Positions 14,001-26,870 of a DNA stretch of 64,000 nucleotides are shown here, piece by piece; the first letter of the stretch is position 1, and each line of letters opens with the position of its first letter. The position numbers and the translations under genes are program-made. Source of the DNA: Trichoplax adhaerens (Eukaryota; Placozoa; Uniplacotomia; Trichoplacea; Trichoplacidae); NCBI RefSeq assembly GCF_000150275.1, contig NW_002060944.1, positions 4,723,080 to 4,787,079 on the forward strand, given 5' to 3'. A model generated the notes under the pieces. The model searched no databases, was not told where the DNA came from, and worked only from the letters and a program-made list of their open reading frames with translations.

Positions 14001-14360
14001 CTAGTAATGATTAATAATGATGCTCTTTTATTAAATATAGATCATCATTATATGCGCATATGTTATTGCAAGTGTCTTTTTCGGCGTTTATGATATGGCC
14101 GTAGACACACTATTCCTTTGTTTCCGTAAGTTTCGTACGATATATGCTTGTTTGTATGACATTGACTGCACTAGGCCGTAAAATATTCATAAAATATTCT
14201 ACTTCCGTGCGCAATTATAGTGGAAGATCTCGAAAGAAATGACGGATCCACTGAGAAGCCATATTTTATGTCAAAAGATCTCAAAAGGATCGTTCACAAA
14301 GAAAATGAAAAGCCTAAAGATGAGGCCGACAACAAAGCCGAAATGGCCGAAGTTGCATAA
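8002..14360 (+). CDS. SLC44A2: Choline transporter-like protein, SLC44 family (A2/A4/A5 group), 28 exons
   Basis: Multi-pass membrane protein of the SLC44/CTL family, whose members carry choline and related amines across plasma or mitochondrial membranes. Coding exons: 8002-8032, 9219-9267, 9596-9669, 9846-9896, 9985-10012, 10170-10254, 10386-10490, 10592-10652, 10750-10879, 10962-11004, 11131-11171, 11311-11361, 11489-11550, 11675-11794, 11941-12040, 12157-12249, 12344-12440, 12548-12612, 12706-12835, 12931-12977, 13073-13167, 13260-13305, 13421-13490, 13580-13653, 13723-13793, 13879-13943, 14041-14125, 14221-14360. They sum to 2,109 nt (702 aa plus stop), matching the usual ~700 aa. Family marks in order: [16 protein letters not shown] before TM1, [25 protein letters not shown] in the Cys-rich first extracellular loop, about nine further hydrophobic segments, [19 protein letters not shown] and [10 protein letters not shown] at the C-terminus. 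Exon 1 is a short [11 protein letters not shown]-type head after a 1.2 kb intron and is slightly less certain. The exon 18 donor (12612, GTACG) is the weakest splice call. The A2/A4/A5 subgroup is from motif recall. Confidence 0.93.
8033..9218. other. SLC44 intron 1, nothing else seen
   Basis: This 1.2 kb interval lies between the proposed first coding exon and the FKGP exon. It is AT-rich with no repeat or second open frame I can support. If exon 1 is wrong, the true start codon should lie in this interval. Confidence 0.6.
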
Positions 14361-15510
14361 AATTCTACATGCTAATTATAATTTTGACTTAACAATCTCA
14401 GAATCATTAAAAGGCTTCATTTGGTGGATTGTTTTTACGTTACTTGTGGATTTTAATAATAGCGAAGATCAAAGTGGTTAATGACATCACACGTATTGTA
14501 TATGTGTGAGTTCACGTTTTCGTAAAATATAGAATATTTGTAATTAAGGTAGCTGCGTTATATCAGAATATGTCTTAGATTAAACGCGGATCACATTTTA
14601 GAAGATGTGCTAATTTTAATGGTGTTTGTATTGCTGTAAGACTTTTTAAACGTTCATTCTCATGCTGTTAGTCGATCATTAATTCACTGTAATCAGTATT
14701 AATATTACCATTTACCAACCTGCTTGGATAGTTAAGGTGTAACTGATCGGTGAGTAATTTTTTTCCGTACGTATACGTTGACGACAATTTAGCAATATGT
14801 CATAGATAATTGCAGACCTGGTGTGCTACAATACTTATTCTGCTAGTGTGTCATTATGAAATACATGTTTTGCATTAATCTTGCTCGGAACGTTAAATAA
14901 AAATAATTGCCTTTAAGCTAGAATTTCTTTCAATATTAGCTTGATTTCATTGGTTCATTTTTTAGTCAATACCAAATTAGTACATAAAAAACGATTTTTA
15001 TTTATGATTTCGTAATTAATTTCTGTATACAGTACAGTATCATTTTTTAATGGTAAATTTTTACTTCGGTAAGAAATTGTTTATTTATGAGCTGAGAAAT
15101 ATAATTGATATACTCGCTATATACAGTGCATTATCTTTTAGACAAGATATTATATTAACTTATGAATATCGTGATAGAAAACTAGTAAGTGCAATATGCC
15201 ATAATTTAACCGATGAGTGCGAATCGGTTACTACCATACAATTTTTAAGTATTAGAGTTATTCGATTTGACCGCACTATTGCTTGCAAATTAATGATTAT
15301 TTTGCAAATGAAAGTAAAAATAAGTTAAGATATACTGCTTGGCTAAAATTGATGGAGAAAATCAGTTGAAACATGGAAATCTTATGATTGTAAAAATAAT
15401 AATGAATTATTCTTGAATAGCGCAGTAAGGTATTTAATAGACTGTAAGTACACTCACAATCATGGTGGTGATTGCTAATGTGTTGCTGATATATTAATGA
15501 AAAATAGAGC
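14361..15510. other. Convergent intergenic spacer
   Basis: This 1.15 kb spacer lies between the stop codons of two convergent genes (SLC44 on +, ninein-like on -). It should hold both 3' UTRs. An AATAAA at 14896-14901 is a possible SLC44 poly(A) signal, with TTTATT (AATAAA on -) at 14997-15002 and 15080-15085 for the other gene. All lie 400 bp or more from the stops, so I do not assign them. A 92-codon open frame on + (15050-15328) has no recognisable content. Confidence 0.5.
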
Positions 15511-18500
15511 TCAAATAGTAGCTTTACAGACGCTATTTAACAATTTTTGTAATTTGCCTTTTTGAGCAGAAATATTGAAACAATCCTTTTCAAGTTTTTT
15601 ACGATTTTGTTCCGAATTGTATAGTTGTTTAGATAATTTACAATTTTCCAAGTATAATTCGGATACTAAGATGTTATTGCGTTCGGTTTTATTCTCAGCT
15701 TCAATAATCTAAATTGAACGAATAGGTAGATAATAGAAGCATTAGGTTGGTCACTGGTAAGGTAAATATTGAACAGGCATATCGATCTAGTTGAGTTAAT
15801 TAATAGATATTATTAACAAGACTAGTCTTAAACTGTCATACCTGTGCTCGCATCAAACTGATGTGACTTTCCATTGCATCGCGCGTTTCCTTTAATCTTA
15901 GACATAACTCTTCTTTCTCACGGAGTAAGTCACTTTTATCGCGTAAATGTTTCTCGATTTCGCGTTGGAACTCTTGCCGTTGCATATAACCTCCTGCTGC
16001 ATAGCTTTCCATTTCTTTCTTTAATTGCAAATAATTGGTTTCCTTATCTAGCAGCTGTAATGAATGATACGATAATAGATACCCAGTTCAGTACTGATAA
16101 AGAGTTATAGTTATCATAGGTAAGTAAATTAAGCAATAGGTTATCTAGCTAGACTGATAATTTATATAAAAGCTTGCATGTCATTAGTTGAAAAATATCA
16201 GCTGTGGATATCCTACCTTATTTTTTAAAAGCCCTAATTCTTGCTGTAAAACATCCAGTTGCGCTTTCTCTTCCCGTTCTTTTTGTTGAATTTTCTCCGA
16301 TAATTGGGTTACATCTAGTCGATGTAATTGCTTCTCGTTATTTAATTCCTGGACAGCTTGTTGTATCTAACAAAGATAGAATCAATATGATTGTGATTAA
16401 TAACAATGATAATATCCCATTGCTTATGCTATGATTATGGACAAATTTATTTAAAAAGATATTTTTCTCTATTAACCTTATTATTGGATTCTTTCATTTC
16501 TTTTTCGGATGATTGTAGTTTGTTTTTAAGTAATTCAATTTCATTTTTAGATGCTTCTTGTATAGACGAAATTTGTTCCATAGATGATGCGTTTTGTTGC
16601 AATCTTTGCTCTAGTATTTGCCTTTGAGAGGTAACTTTAACTATTTCCATTCGCAAGGACTGTATAGTAATCTACAGTAATACAATCAAGAGTAATATAG
16701 AATTTTTTTATTAATCCATTAATAGTCTTACAGGATCAATTCCATTGAAATAATTACTAATTAATCTAGCAATTTACTTACTTCAGACTTGATGATTTTT
16801 TCTCTTACTTCAGTTACTTCCTTTTCACTATTTTGATATTTCATTGTCAGCCGATCCATTTCCATCTGATATGCAGTTGTTTTTGCTGATTCTTTTTCAA
16901 GGCTTTCCTCTTTAGACTAAATAATTGAAGTATTAATTCTTAATCGTCTTATTCTACTATTGAGCACGAGTAAAGTTATGGAATAACTAACTATGTAAGC
17001 ACGGTAATAGATATTACACTATACCTTTTCAATCTCTTTGATGGTCATTTCGAGACTATCAATATTATCTACCAATAACTTATTTCGTTCAGATAATTGA
17101 CGAGTTGATTTTTCCCAATTGGCTTTTTCTCTATAAAATTATAAAATAATTAAAAAAATAATGAAGTCGATATAGAACTATTTACCTAATAGTATACTAT
17201 ATGAATAATATAGTGAACAAATTATATTGCATGAACTAGAACATATATATCGATAGATATCGACAATTAACTTACAGATAGTGCTCTTCAATCTTTTCTT
17301 GCAATTTTTTGGTACCTTCTTCAGAACTATTACCAACCAATGCTAATTTCTCTTCAAATAAGGCAAGTTTAGTCTCTAATTCGATATTTTCTTGCTGCAT
17401 ACGATTTAATTCATTTTGCACTTGTGAGCATTGGTTCATTAATGATTCACGTTCCGTATGCATAACTCGCATAATTTCAGCTTTATCTGCTTGATGTTCA
17501 TCTTTCATAGTTTGATTGTCTAGCATTAATTTTTTCTTGTCAAGATTTAATTGATCGATTGATTTTTGCAGCTCTTGGCTTTGATGTGAGATAGCATTGC
17601 TTTTAGCCTTTTCCAATTCATCTTTATCGCGATAATATTGCTCCATTAATTGTTGTATCTCAGCACGATGTTCTTGTTGCAATAATTTTTTCAATTCATC
17701 TTTATCATGTCCATGCTGTTTGCGTAAATCTTCCATTTCTCTTTTCCATTTGTTCTCTTTCTCTTGTAATAGTTGTTCAAATTTTAATTTCTCTTTATTA
17801 ATATTATCCATTAATTCTTTTTGGTGTTTCGCTAACTCACTGGATTGATTACGTTCACGTTCTAATTTTATTTTCTCATCCAAAGTTTGTTTAAATTTAG
17901 CTTCCAATTGGCTCTTTTCTAATTCCAAACTATCTTTTTGCCGTTTAAACTCTTCATCTAATTTAATTTTTTCATCCGCTAAGACACGGCTTAATTCCTT
18001 TAAATCCTCTTCATGTTGTTGCTCTAAATCTTGACGTTTCTTTTGAAATAAAGCTTCAAATTCTTCACGTATTTTCTTACCATCTTGATTCATTGATTTC
18101 TCTAACACCGATTTCTCGTTATTGAAATTTTGCTGTAATTCATTAATTTTCGATTCCAATGATTCTTGATGTTCACTTTCTAGTTGTTCTTTTAATCGAT
18201 TTTTTTCACGGGCAAATCGATTCTCTAATTCAAGGCGTTCTTTTTCATAATTTGCTATAACGTCCATTTTTTCTTGATTTTTTTCCTCTTCTAATTTACT
18301 TTTATCAGATATAAAAATTTCTTCTAACTGGATCTTTTCTTGAAGATAGTCTTCTTCAAGATCTTTTCTTTCCTTCTCAAAACGTTTCTCCATAGTTTCT
18401 TTTTCATCAGCATATGAATCAATAATTTGACTCCTTTCTTGATCGAATTCGTTCTCTAAATTTTCTTTCTCGATCTCGAAATCTTTCCTTTTTTGCATTA

Positions 18501-21500
18501 ATTCTTTCTTATGAGATTTTATTAACTCTTCACTTTCTTTATTTAATGAAGCAATTTCATTTTCTAATTCCTCAATTTTGCTATTCAGGTCATTAATTAA
18601 TTGATTGAGCTCTTCGATATGATGTTGTAATTGCTGCATTTCATCAGAATTACGACTTCTTTCTCCTGCTAATTTTTTTAGGTCGTCCATTTCACGTGCT
18701 AGAGTTTCACGAAGTTTAGCTGTTTCTCGATCATGAGTCTCATAAATTTCAATCTTTTCCTTAGTAAATGCATCATTTATTGAATTATACTTTTCTTTCC
18801 ATTCTTCTACATCATTCTTTAAAGCTTCGACCTCTGTTAAAATGGATTCAAGTAGGGATATTACTTACTGTATTCCTACATCATTATAGTGCAATCTATG
18901 GATTTCAAATATCTACTGCTGGCTATTTCTATCAGATCGTTGCTCACTAATGACAGGGCAGTTGTACTCTTGACAACGAATTGATGTTACTATTGATTTA
19001 AAAGTTTTCTCGTACATCAGTTCAATTACATAAGTTTGAATTTGAATGATTGCTACTCAGGGCCAAAACTGCCCATTTGGGTAATACAGCAAGAAATTAT
19101 TGACTCTATTGATGAGAAAGATCGATTTGACTACCGCACCACATAGAAATTATGGTTACAATTTGTATTCTAACGCTGAGATGATTAAAATTAGATCCTT
19201 TGCTCACTTTAGACCTTGGTACTCAATTAAGATTGCCGATTAAGGCAATTTAAATACTAATTAAACTGGATCATCTATCTTGCAATATCCTATCAAATTA
19301 CATTACAAGAATCTATTCTAGTAATCATGCGAAATTGACGGGATAAACTGTTTGTGGTACTTGAATTGTAGTTTGAATTAAACATAGTAGATCTAATATG
19401 ATCGAAAGTACATATATATATTTACTTTATATATGTTAAACTAACATATACATATGTATTTCTTATACAAACATATTGATTTACTTCATATTTATTTATA
19501 ATTAGCCAAAATTGATTCAATCTATTGTATCGTTGAAGGATAATTAACTTACGTCTTTCAGCTGCACTTGGCTCTCGCTCTTTCTTCAATTTCTTCAAGA
19601 CATCCGATTCCGCGCCAGAACTTGTTTCAGAGCTAGATTCAGAATCAGAATCTGATTCGACAGTTCTTCGCTTAACGATTAATGGCTTAGCATAATCGGA
19701 TAAGACGGAGCCAACACGACCTACGCCTCTTCCTCCACCAACTCCACGAGGACCACCACGTCGATTAAATGTATTATTCAACTGAGCAATTTGATCCTGA
19801 TACTTATCACAGCGTGTTGTTAATTCATCGACTTGATCACGTAATTCACGATTTTGTTGCTCTAATTCCCGTAATTCTTGTTGAGCAAAACTGCTTTGTT
19901 GTTTATTCAGATCTTCACGTTGAGCATCAAATTCAGCCAACTAAAAGAGCAAAAATGCAAATAAATAGAAATGATCGATTAAGCGATGGTATTAAACGCA
20001 ATAAAATCGGCTACTGATTAGAGTGATAGCGATGGGGGAATATATGCATTATAACTTGTAGACTTTGTCCTCATCAACATACCTTAGAGGATAACTCTGA
20101 AGCTGACTCTAATTCCTTGGTTAATCGAAGGATATTTCGCTGAGCATCGAGTAATCTGCCTTGCGTTGATGCTAATTCAGCACCTAAACGACTGTTTTCC
20201 TACAATGGATGTGATAAAAGGAGATGTTATTCTGCATGTAGGCTTAACTTGAATCAGGATAAAGGAAAAGTTATAATTATCCTCCAATCCATTATTGTGG
20301 ATGGTGAGGGATTAAATCGTCTCATTAACCTATCAGTATTCTTATGAATAAAAATGGGATAGCCTGATGTTACTCACTCTGGTCAAACTATCCCTGATCT
20401 TACAAGTAGAGCAAGAAAAGAGTAAATATGATATACTACTAGCTCGCATAATTCAAGACTAAAATTTATTGACGCTCATTTATTAAGTGAAGTATTTCAT
20501 CAAATAATGTTGCTGAAGTGAGAGAGAGAAAGTAATTTAATTTTACTGCCTAGCTTAATTCAAGGATAAGGATTGTTATGCTCATTTATCGATAGAATTA
20601 TCGGATTAAACAGCCATTTAGAAGGGAAAGGGGTGTAATTTAATCCTACTAAATCGTTTAATTTAAGATTGAAAACACGATTGCTCGTTCTCTTATTCTT
20701 TAAAAACATCTAATTAAACCTATCAGCAGCTGCTTAGAAGAGCAGAAGAGTCATTTAATGCAATTCACTGGACTAATCCATAGCTAAGGATTATTACACT
20801 CGATTACGGAATGAAATAATCGAATCAAAGTATCAACAGCCTGTTCGAAAGAGTAATTTGATGCTAGTAACTAGTTTTAATTCAAACTAAAGGTTTGTCG
20901 ATTTTCAATCACCTAACCAAGTTACTTATTAAAGAAAGAAAAGAAGAGAGGGAGAGATAATTGGATGCTATTTAACCATTCTGATACAAAATTAAAAGAC
21001 TAAATTATTCGGCTGGTTTGTTAGCAGAATCTTTCTAATTTTTACTATCTTGTCGTTCTAGCAAAGGCTATTCTTTACCTCTTCTGAGTCGGCTAATTTA
21101 TCTTTCAAATTTTGCTCCTCATATCTCTGCTGACCAATAGAATTTTCCATTTTCTGGATCTGTTTGGTAGTCTGTTGATTCCATTTCTCTCGTTCGACTT
21201 CCATCTCCTTATGTAGTGTTTGTAATCGACTTTGGAATTCTCGTTCGGCATTTCTATTGATTAATCAATTCAAAATTTATTTAGAATCATAAAGCTTGGA
21301 CTGACTATTATGTATACGATATAATTTTAACAATTAAGTATTATACAGCGGATAATACGGACTTTAATATATTTTGATGTGTTCGATCTTGATCAGCGCT
21401 TCTTTCTTCTGATTCACGAATTAGCATAGTTTGTTCCTCACCAGCTCTTGCTAAATCACCCTTAAGTCGTTCTTTTTCAGCAATGTGTTCCTCAATGGTA

Positions 21501-24500
21501 GATCTAGAAGTAGTGAATCAATATAATTATATACTGCTCGTAAATTCCTTTACAATCTTAGAAATTTACAATACTATTTCGATCGAAGACTGGACTAAAA
21601 TGACAAGTAAAAGATCATATTAGCACGAGATTATTTTTATGATATCCTTAAAATTAGCATATTACCAACCTAAGGAATCCAACTTCACTTTTATATACAC
21701 TTAAAATGGCTTGTGTAACAGCTATTGAAGAAAGATTAAAATTATTTTATGATGGGAAATTCGACTCCTATTACTATCTTATGAATAAATTTTTTCATAT
21801 TTTAAAGGGATCATCGAGATAGAATAGACCGATATAAAAAATCATATTGGCTTAAACTAACGTGGATCTTGACTCGTTTCAAGAATAATATGTTCTAATG
21901 TTTCGGATAGTTGGCGAATACTAATTTTATTATCGGCATCCATTTCAAAGCTCTATAATTCATAATTTTCAATTAGTAATTTAAATTTCATGCGTTAAAG
22001 GTTATTGAGATTAATTCAAAGGTCTTAAACCTGAATAACTTCTTGTGCATTAGCTAATCCTTCCTGAGCCAAAATATCACTAACGGCTTCAGCCGGAACA
22101 TAGCTGCAAGTTATACATTATTTTGATGATCATTAATTGTAAACATACAGGAAAATATTGTTTCAGTCGTAACGGAAATTGCAGATTTGATTTTATAATA
22201 GAAGCGAGTACTAACCCACTATGGTTAGGATCTAACGAACTGAAGAGATCAGCAGTTTGATTAAAGGAATAGGGTGTTGGTACTCGACTGGTTTGAGAAG
22301 TAAGCTCCTCAGGTCCAAGGCGATTAATTGAAGCACGTCTCTGCAAAATTATTACAGCATTAAATCGAATTGAATAACGGCTAAATAGATTCTTTTCTTC
22401 TTCTAACTGTTATCCTCCAATTACATAATCTATGACTTAAAAAATGAAATATTAATTTAAATTATAGACCTTGAGCGATGCCGGTAGACGTAGTGTTTGT
22501 GGTGGAGTTCCGGGTAAAGATATCGGAGGAGAATTGGCAAAAGCGCCTAACTCTTTCACGATGGATAACCCATGTAAAAATTCGTCAAAACTAAGTGTGC
22601 CATCTTTATTTTCATCCAGTTCTTCAAAAAGAAAGGATAATTCCTAGGAGTTGAGAGGTATAAGAAAAGATTAGGATTAATAGGAAGTAGCCTGGAAATA
22701 TCCTTTCATCTTGAACGGTCGAATAGAATATTAAAATTCTTGATTGAAAGTGCGTTGGTATAAATTAACTGTGCCTAGAAATACCTCTTCATTTAAATTT
22801 TCCATTCCAATATGTTCGCAAACTGTTTTTAACTCGTGAACGTCAAGAAAACCTGCTTGACCCACATTGACTTCTTCCAAGATTGCTTTTAATCTTTCCC
22901 TTTCCTCTGCTGCTGCGAGTTCATCATCACTTGTGTAAGATCCTGGCTCGATTCGTGTACTATTTAGCGACATATTCCATTGTTGGTTGGCTGCAGTACT
23001 CTATTTCCAATGAAATTACGAACTATTTTACATCAATGCACTAGAAATTTGGCGCTATTTTAAACCAGAGTCTATTTTGCAGTTGATAACGGCATAAACT
23101 AGTCATTATGACGACATTTTAAATTCCTCTAAATTTGGTATAGAACTCCTACTCCACAAACTTACCGGAGCTGGCGATCCCGATCTTTTACTATCACTGT
23201 AGCTATCAAAATCGTTGTCAGAATAAGATGTATCTGCTTCCGAATCCGGCCTTGATCTTCTTCCATATCGTTTCGCTCTTGTGCTTAAATGTCGAGTGGT
23301 TTCTATATGGATTAATGAAACGCTTAATGAGCCTTACAAAGTCAATTTACTGAAGGTGTCTGTGAACGATACAGTTAGGTTCTATTTCAAATTAGCCTTC
23401 TATAGAAACTTAGGTTACTATAACTATGATCTAGTCTATCATAGGCCAGTTCAATTCAGTTGGCTAGGGTTATATAGGATCATTTATTACTATGCTTGTG
23501 CTATACCATAGATTTATGATCCTATCTTTCAGCTTGATGAGCTCTTTATGTTATCATGTTATTGTACATGCAAATTCAATCCAATGAACGTTATGCAGAA
23601 TCATTTGCGTGTATTACTATACTTGTGTTATGTTGTAGATTTATAATACCATCTTTCAACTTTATATAAGTTTTTTAAAATTATAATATCCCAAGCGAAG
23701 TCTATCCAAATATGAATAAGTATGTATTACTATACTTGTGCTACGCTGTAGATTTATAATGTTATCTTTTAGCTTTAGAAGCTTTTTAAAAGTTTAAAAT
23801 CACACGCAAATTCTGTCCAACTATGAGTAAGTGTTTATACGTATTACTATACATGGGGTATGCTGTAGATTATAATACCATCTTTCAGCCTTATAAGCTT
23901 TTTAAAGTATAATATCACTTGCGAATTCTATCCGATTAGCCATATGGAGAAAATCAATCGCTGTGCTTGTAATTAAGCAGATCAATGGTAGTAATCTCTA
24001 CTACTATATTGCATATCTTGTAAATATCCGTATAGTCAAAATCAAAACAATCAAGAATTTTACGGTAATATTCATATTTACTCTCATCCTAATAAACAGT
24101 TTGGATTGACAATAGTCTACTTTGGATTACTTTAATAATAGTATTGCAAAGGAGATTCCATTAATTTAATGATTTATTTATTTAGGCATAGTGTACAGAC
24201 AATAAAACAGATAGCAATAATAACTTCTGTTGGACTTGATAGACTTACGTGATTCCGATTCGCTTTCACTAGTATCTGTTTCAGTAGCGCTTGCAACGCG
24301 AGATAAAACTTCTACAAATCCACTTTTAAATTGCTCGAAAGAAATCTAAATATAATATCAGTAAAAGAAATTAGCTAAATGTATGATAGTAATTAATAAA
24401 ATTAGTAAATTGTGGAAATGAAAGAGACTAAAACTGTAAAAATCAGCGACAATCAAGAAATCATAATCAGGTTGAGAATTTACTAAGGGATACAATTAAT

Positions 24501-25799
24501 CGATATAGAATTTTGAAGAAATCATAATCAGGTTAAGAATTAACTATTGCAAACAATTGATCGATATAGAATTCTTTACGTAATTGTCTAAGGAAGTAGG
24601 CAAATGATAATAATCAAACTTTAAAATTTGGGAATGTTAGAAGCGAAAGAGACTCAATAGTAAAATCTGCGACTTTAATATTATTAAGAACTATGGAAGG
24701 CGATCAATAGATATAAAGTTCTTTTACTTCTTGCCACGGCTACTCAAGAATGGGCATATATTTGATAACAAATGAAAGCCTTTTGATGTGAACATTAAAT
24801 ATGCAACAACAGATCAAAGTCTTACTAGGTTCGCTAATTTTACTATTGTTGACGACTAGATATGAAAAGCGATGGATAAGTATAAAATTCTTTTGCTTTT
24901 CACCGAGGTTACTCGAGAAAGGGTAGTCAATTTTATGAGCTAAGAAAGTTTCTGATCTAAATATTAAATAGGCCACAACAGATATAAGGCATATTCTGTT
25001 TGCTATTCTTGATCATATAAAGAACTAATTATGAAAGGCAACGGATAAATATAAGATTCTTTTACTTCTCACAACGGCCACTCAAGAAAGAGCAATAATT
25101 TTAATGACAAAATGAAAATTTCTGATTTTCTTCCAACACTCAATATACTACAATACGTATAAGCTCCGTTTTGTTATACAAATTATATACGTCGAATTTT
25201 TAAGCTATCTTGAGGCTGTATCATGATCAATTTGATGGAAAAATGAACACTTTTGATTTCACTACCAACGCTTAATGTGCTATAAATTATAATGGATAGA
25301 AGCTCTATTATTCTAATTAAGTCGAATTTTTAAGTTCTTATGACGACGATGTATTATGATCAATTTCGTGAAAAAAATGAACACTAGATGTACTGTAATG
25401 GGTATAAATTCTGCCATCTTGATTAAGCCGACTTTTTAAGCTATATTAGAGCTGTATTATGATATATTTCATGGAAAAAATAAGCACTTTTGAATATACT
25501 TTAGGGATTCAATATGCTATAACAAGTATGAAATCGGCTTAATCTTTCAAGTTATTATTTTTCCTATTTTGAAGCTATATCTTACCAAGAACAGCCGAAA
25601 ATCAACAATGATAATGGATACTTACATGACCAGAACTACCTCGAGGCACAAGGACATTAACAATTTGCGGTGCTTGTTCGTCTAGTTGCAGTTTGTGGCA
25701 TAGCGATATCAATTCTTCTTTCGTTAAAAAGCCATCGCCATCATGATCACAGGTCATAAAGACTTCGTGTAACTGGGCTTCATAAGCTTCTTCATCCAT
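15511..25799 (-). CDS. NINL: Ninein/ninein-like (NINL) centrosomal EF-hand coiled-coil protein, 20 exons
   Basis: Ninein-family proteins sit at the mother centriole or basal body and anchor microtubules. Exons in order of transcription: 25626-25799, 24249-24345, 23166-23275, 22785-23000, 22470-22643, 22216-22340, 22031-22103, 21862-21952, 21670-21721, 21363-21503, 21079-21253, 20083-20199, 19553-19940, 17276-18833, 17025-17130, 16782-16916, 16477-16659, 16217-16366, 15842-16054, 15511-15708. The sum is 4,476 nt (1,491 aa; human NINL about 1,380). Start ATG fits the family's MDEE opening. EF-hand loops: canonical DHDGDGFLTKEE at 18-29, degenerate NVGQAGFLDVHE at 172-183, canonical DENKDGTLSFDE at 209-220, then two weaker ones. 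QAILSVYKSEV and LKGDLARA lead into coiled coil, broken near 560-600 by a Gly/Arg-rich stretch and a Ser-rich acidic stretch. Exon 14 alone gives about 519 residues of coiled coil. The C-terminus has the ninein-like ELYLENCKL. The gene stands for the NIN/NINL group; which paralog cannot be said. Confidence 0.9.
18834..19552. other. Ninein-like gene, intron 13
   Basis: A 719 bp intron between the Gly/Arg-Ser exon and the giant coiled-coil exon. No repeat or extra exon is supported. The C + AG phase across it restores an open frame, which argues that no coding exon is missing. Confidence 0.65.
20200..21078. other. Ninein-like gene, intron 11
   Basis: An 879 bp intron flanked by phase-0 exons. 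It is AT-rich, with several similar phrases of the kind 'taattta...aagag' that look like weak decayed repetition. I could not define a unit, and no additional exon is supported. Confidence 0.55.
23485..23950. repeat. Minisatellite, about 4 copies of a 113-127 bp unit, in intron 2 of the ninein-like gene
   Basis: TATTACTAT-CTTGTGCTA followed by GTAGATTTATAAT-CC-ATCTTTCAGC-TTATAAGC recurs with copies starting at about 23485, 23612, 23725 and 23842. Copies are diverged but aligned along most of the unit. The array lies wholly inside the intron at 23276-24248. Confidence 0.8.
24440..25560. repeat. Three adjacent degenerate tandem-repeat families filling intron 1 of the ninein-like gene
   Basis: First, AAGAAATCATAATCAGGTT...CGATATAGAATT occurs twice (about 24455 and 24515). 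Second, a unit of about 168 bp starting ATTCTTTTACTTCTC-C-ACGG occurs three times (about 24716, 24885, 25050). Third, a unit of about 105-130 bp starting CGAATTTTTAAGCTAT occurs three times (about 25192, 25322, 25429). All are non-coding and lie between the start-codon exon and exon 2 (24346-25625). Confidence 0.7.
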
Positions 25800-26870
25800 T
25801 TCTGCCTGTAGAAGATGAATATATTATTACATCGGATAGCTATAACCAATTCTATATGGTTAAGATCGTATAAAGATATTAATAATAAAAGTTTTAATTG
25901 TTTATTCCTTGAATAATGTCTATCGATTATTAATAGCGTCACAATAATTAAAGGTTAAAAAGCATATTATTCTGTCGTTAATGATCTCTACTGTCGGATA
26001 AGATCCATTTCAATCAAGGAAATCGGAATCACCATTGCTAAATGGATACACTATCCAGTTGGGTATCGTTTAGAAAGAATCGATTCTTCTAGATTGATAC
26101 TTTGATGAAAATTGATGTCTATGTAATTAATGATGATTCCTCGCCTAAGTTATTTCTGCTGGCAGACAGTACTCGAATGAACTCATTTCTCCATTTTAAA
26201 CTTTCTCTTGAAAAGGATTAAATGTTAAGCGATAGGTAGGGTAGGTGAGAAAACGATACAATCATTGCAGGAAAATGATAAAATTGAACAGAATTTTTAC
26301 ACTGATGGACAACTGTGTCAAGATTCTCGAGACTGCTACATGGGAAATAGGATTTTAAATCAATAGAAATCTTATATAATGAGTTCAATAAATGGTTAAT
26401 AAAATCTTGTGAATACTAATGATAACAATGGATAAGAAAGTTATATTTAAATGTAGAATAAATAACATTCAAGGGCGAAAATGGATTCAAAATGGGTGTT
26501 TTTTATATCATAAAATAGAGAAGATTGTAATTTGAGTTAGTAAGGCCCATGGGATCGATGGATATTTGAACTAATACAGTGGTAGTTCATGGGCAATTAA
26601 GGAAGAAAGTAAATGGGGTATGATGATAGCGGGTAGGATAGGCCTAGCTGAAAAATGATCAATACCCAATAAAGCAGGAGTATGGATATAGAAATAAAAT
26701 AGGTAAACGATCATAGATGGAAATAGACTACTCCATTATGATTATATCTCGATTATATTGATGACATGATGATTGGATTTAGAATTCTATGGTAGCAAGT
26801 TATAGGTAAAGAAATCAAAAATAAGCAGGTCCACAGCAAAACGAATAAGATAGAAAGAAAATAACTATGT

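Noticed and set aside
14239-14481. 80-codon open frame on +
   Set aside because: It lies in another frame of the last SLC44 exon; the correct frame ends at 14360 with the family C-terminus.
15874-17494. Several + strand open frames
   Set aside because: They are antisense shadows of ninein-like coiled-coil exons on -.
25754-25942. Open frame on - just upstream of the ninein-like ATG
   Set aside because: It overlaps the start exon in another frame and lacks family content. The ATG at 25799 gives the expected MDEE start.
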